NCBI GenBank assembly: GCA_021785805.1
Contig: JAJYEJ010000005.1
Coordinates: 1 to 32,042 of the forward strand
DNA: 32,042 nt
Reading direction: 5' to 3'
Source of the DNA: Microcaldota archaeon
GTDB lineage: Archaea; Micrarchaeota; Micrarchaeia; Micrarchaeales; Micrarchaeaceae
Each line of letters begins with the position of its first letter. Position 1 is the first letter of the stretch. The translations under genes were made by a program, and so were the position numbers. Positions 30,601 through 32,042 of the stretch are shown here, one piece after another. The notes under the pieces are model-generated. The model saw only the letters and a program-made list of their open reading frames with translations, was not told the origin of the DNA and ran no database searches.

Positions 30601-31998
30601 TCAGTCGTACACACAGCTCGGATTAGATACTGGAGAATAGTAATTCGCTTGCTGCACCCAATTAATGACAGAGTTCCCGGATAGTGCAGCTACATACACG
30701 TTAGCGGTTGTTGACGTGTCTGTCTGCCCTCCGACGCAATACAGGTAATTGTTATTGGCGTTACAGCTTACTAGCCATATCTTGGTTGGATAATTGGTAG
30801 TCTGTTCCCATCCGAGCACCGACCCGTCCGAGACTTTAGTGCTGTATACGAAAGGCACGACAAAATTGGGATAATACGGCCACCACCCACCTATGCAATA
30901 GATATATCCGTTTGACGCTACACAGTCGTCGTATCCCATCGGCTCCACGTAATTGGTCGTAGGCTGCCATGGTCCTACAGTAGTCCCAGAGAGCTTTGCC
31001 GAATAGACAGATGCGGTGAAACCTGAAGCGGTATATCCGCCTATGCAATATATGTACCCTCCTGATATGGTACAGCTTTGCAGTCTTGTCGGGATAGGAT
31101 AATTTCCAGAGGTTGATTGGACATGCCACCCTCCAACAACAGAACCTCCGGATAGCTGAGCAGAGATTACGGCGTTTGTATCTCCGCTCGGAGTCGTTCC
31201 GCCCACGCAATAGGCGTACTCTCCGGATGCAGCGCAGCTTTGTTGTGCGATTTGGATAGGGTAACTAGTAGTGGCAGTCCATTGACCTACAGACGTTCCA
31301 GAGACTTGCGACGAACTTACCAGTGCGGAAGTACCTCCACCACCTATGCAATAGATGTAGTTATTGGACAAAACGCACTGCTGACCATAGATTGATGACA
31401 AAGAGGCCGTAGCAGGAGACCATGCACCGATAGAAGATCCCGATACTATTACCGAATTGACTGTATTTCCCCCTACAGAGTTTACGCAGTAGAGATAATC
31501 ATTTGCTTCTGTGGACGCTGACGTCCTTATTGTCGCGAATTTAGCGATCAGGTCGCTCTGTCCCGCCTGGTCATACTCCACCCAGAGGTATCCGGAGTAA
31601 GGGGTTCCGATCGTGGCTCCTGAAGGGAGAGGGCACGAGACGCTTACGCTCTCCTCCTGCCCAGGTTCAAGGTTAGAGGACCCTGATGGTGCGAATGACG
31701 AGGGCGCAGTGGTAGTGTTGGTGCAGGCGAATCCCACTACTGTGACATTGGGTCCCTGGTATCCGTATGTTAGGGAAAGCGTACCATCTGTGGCCATCAG
31801 CGGATTGCTGCAGAGGTATCCAGGAGCTGCGACACACGTCCCTCCAAGAAAATTGGCGCCGTTGAATATACCCATGGAATAGAGCGCACCCAGGACAACC
31901 GCCACTATGAGGATCGCCCATCCGTATGTCATGAGATACTCCATGGCGGACTGGCCATGCAAGGAGTTTCCCTCCCTGTTTCCTTGAGAACCGTACAT
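30601..31998 (-). CDS. Pilin-like exported protein with kelch-like propeller
   Basis: From ATG at 31998 (the frame opens with GTG 32016) the protein has 465 residues. It carries the same class III signal and helix (QSAMEYLMTYGWAILIV) and cysteine-bearing module (to GYLWVEYDQAGQ) as the gene at 12004; 51 bases (31690-31740) are identical to 12241-12291. The C-terminal part has six repeats with a Y-x-Y-C-x-G-G core (YIYCIGG, YAYCVGG, YLYCVGG), each preceded by another cysteine about ten residues earlier (QQC, QSC, DDC, VSC), so each blade can hold a disulfide. The Gly-Gly pair after the Cys strand is kelch-like. It is probably a surface adhesin, and lies upstream of asnS on the same strand. Confidence 0.78.
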   Translation of the reverse strand: MYGSQGNREGNSLHGQSAMEYLMTYGWAILIVAVVLGALYSMGIFNGANFLGGTCVAAPGYLCSNPLMATDGTLSLTYGYQGPNVTVVGFACTNTTTAPSSFAPSGSSNLEPGQEESVSVSCPLPSGATIGTPYSGYLWVEYDQAGQSDLIAKFATIRTSASTEANDYLYCVNSVGGNTVNSVIVSGSSIGAWSPATASLSSIYGQQCVLSNNYIYCIGGGGTSALVSSSQVSGTSVGQWTATTSYPIQIAQQSCAASGEYAYCVGGTTPSGDTNAVISAQLSGGSVVGGWHVQSTSGNYPIPTRLQSCTISGGYIYCIGGYTASGFTASVYSAKLSGTTVGPWQPTTNYVEPMGYDDCVASNGYIYCIGGWWPYYPNFVVPFVYSTKVSDGSVLGWEQTTNYPTKIWLVSCNANNNYLYCVGGQTDTSTTANVYVAALSGNSVINWVQQANYYSPVSNPSCVYD

Positions 31999-32042
31999 GG
32001 ATACGTATATTCTCACAAGTCTTAAATGATTATTCGTTATTG

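Overview
The window is chromosomal DNA from an archaeon. The informational genes are archaeal: RNA polymerase subunit Rpo7 (E'), Spt4, fibrillarin, a histone-fold protein, an NFACT-type ribosome-rescue factor, the ether-lipid enzyme GGGP synthase and an ALG7-like GlcNAc-1-P transferase. Many secreted proteins carry type-IV-pilin-like class III signal segments (QSAMEYLMTYGWAILIV). That style, with short split genes, suggests a DPANN archaeon of the Micrarchaeota kind; this is inference and I cannot name a species.

Region 1 (1-5640) is an accessory island, visibly richer in A/T than the rest. It holds a nested-stem sequence at the left edge, an IS200-type tnpA element with an altered HUH motif, two orphan small genes, a reading-frame remnant between imperfect inverted repeats, and an ASCH - class I aaRS-like - ASCH gene cassette. 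A zinc-ribbon tyrosine recombinase sits beside tRNA-Asn. Three copies of an unusual ~112-bp unit (1843-1953, 1967-2080, 4218-4330) surround the cassette. Each unit has four copies of a 10-base word at fixed spacing, and the word changes from unit to unit. This is the best candidate here for an undescribed system.

Region 2 (5638-15715) is a cell-surface locus. A response regulator, a pilin-like protein, a surface beta-sandwich protein and an unknown protein form a tight minus-strand operon ending in tRNA-Asn. Divergent from it are a glycine-rich pilin-like protein, a TnpB-less omega-RNA-like locus (10613-10883), a poly-threonine membrane protein and a pilin-like protein with a beta-propeller. 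A large soluble histidine kinase closes the region.

Region 3 (15791-30461) is mostly core genome. It contains flpA, a PIN nuclease, rpo7 and spt4 on the plus strand. On the minus strand are GGGP synthase, NFACT and RNase Z followed by tRNA-Val. A methylcitrate-cycle operon (prpD, prpB, prpC) is preceded by an alcohol-dehydrogenase-like N-terminal remnant. Then come tRNA-Arg, the GlcNAc-1-P transferase, a tailed histone, endonuclease IV, a polyprenol-kinase-like protein and asparaginyl-tRNA synthetase.

Region 4 (30601-31998) is another pilin-like protein. Its N-terminal module is nearly identical in DNA to the one at 12004, but it is joined to a kelch-like propeller. The window therefore shows one exported N-terminal module combined with several different C-terminal domains.
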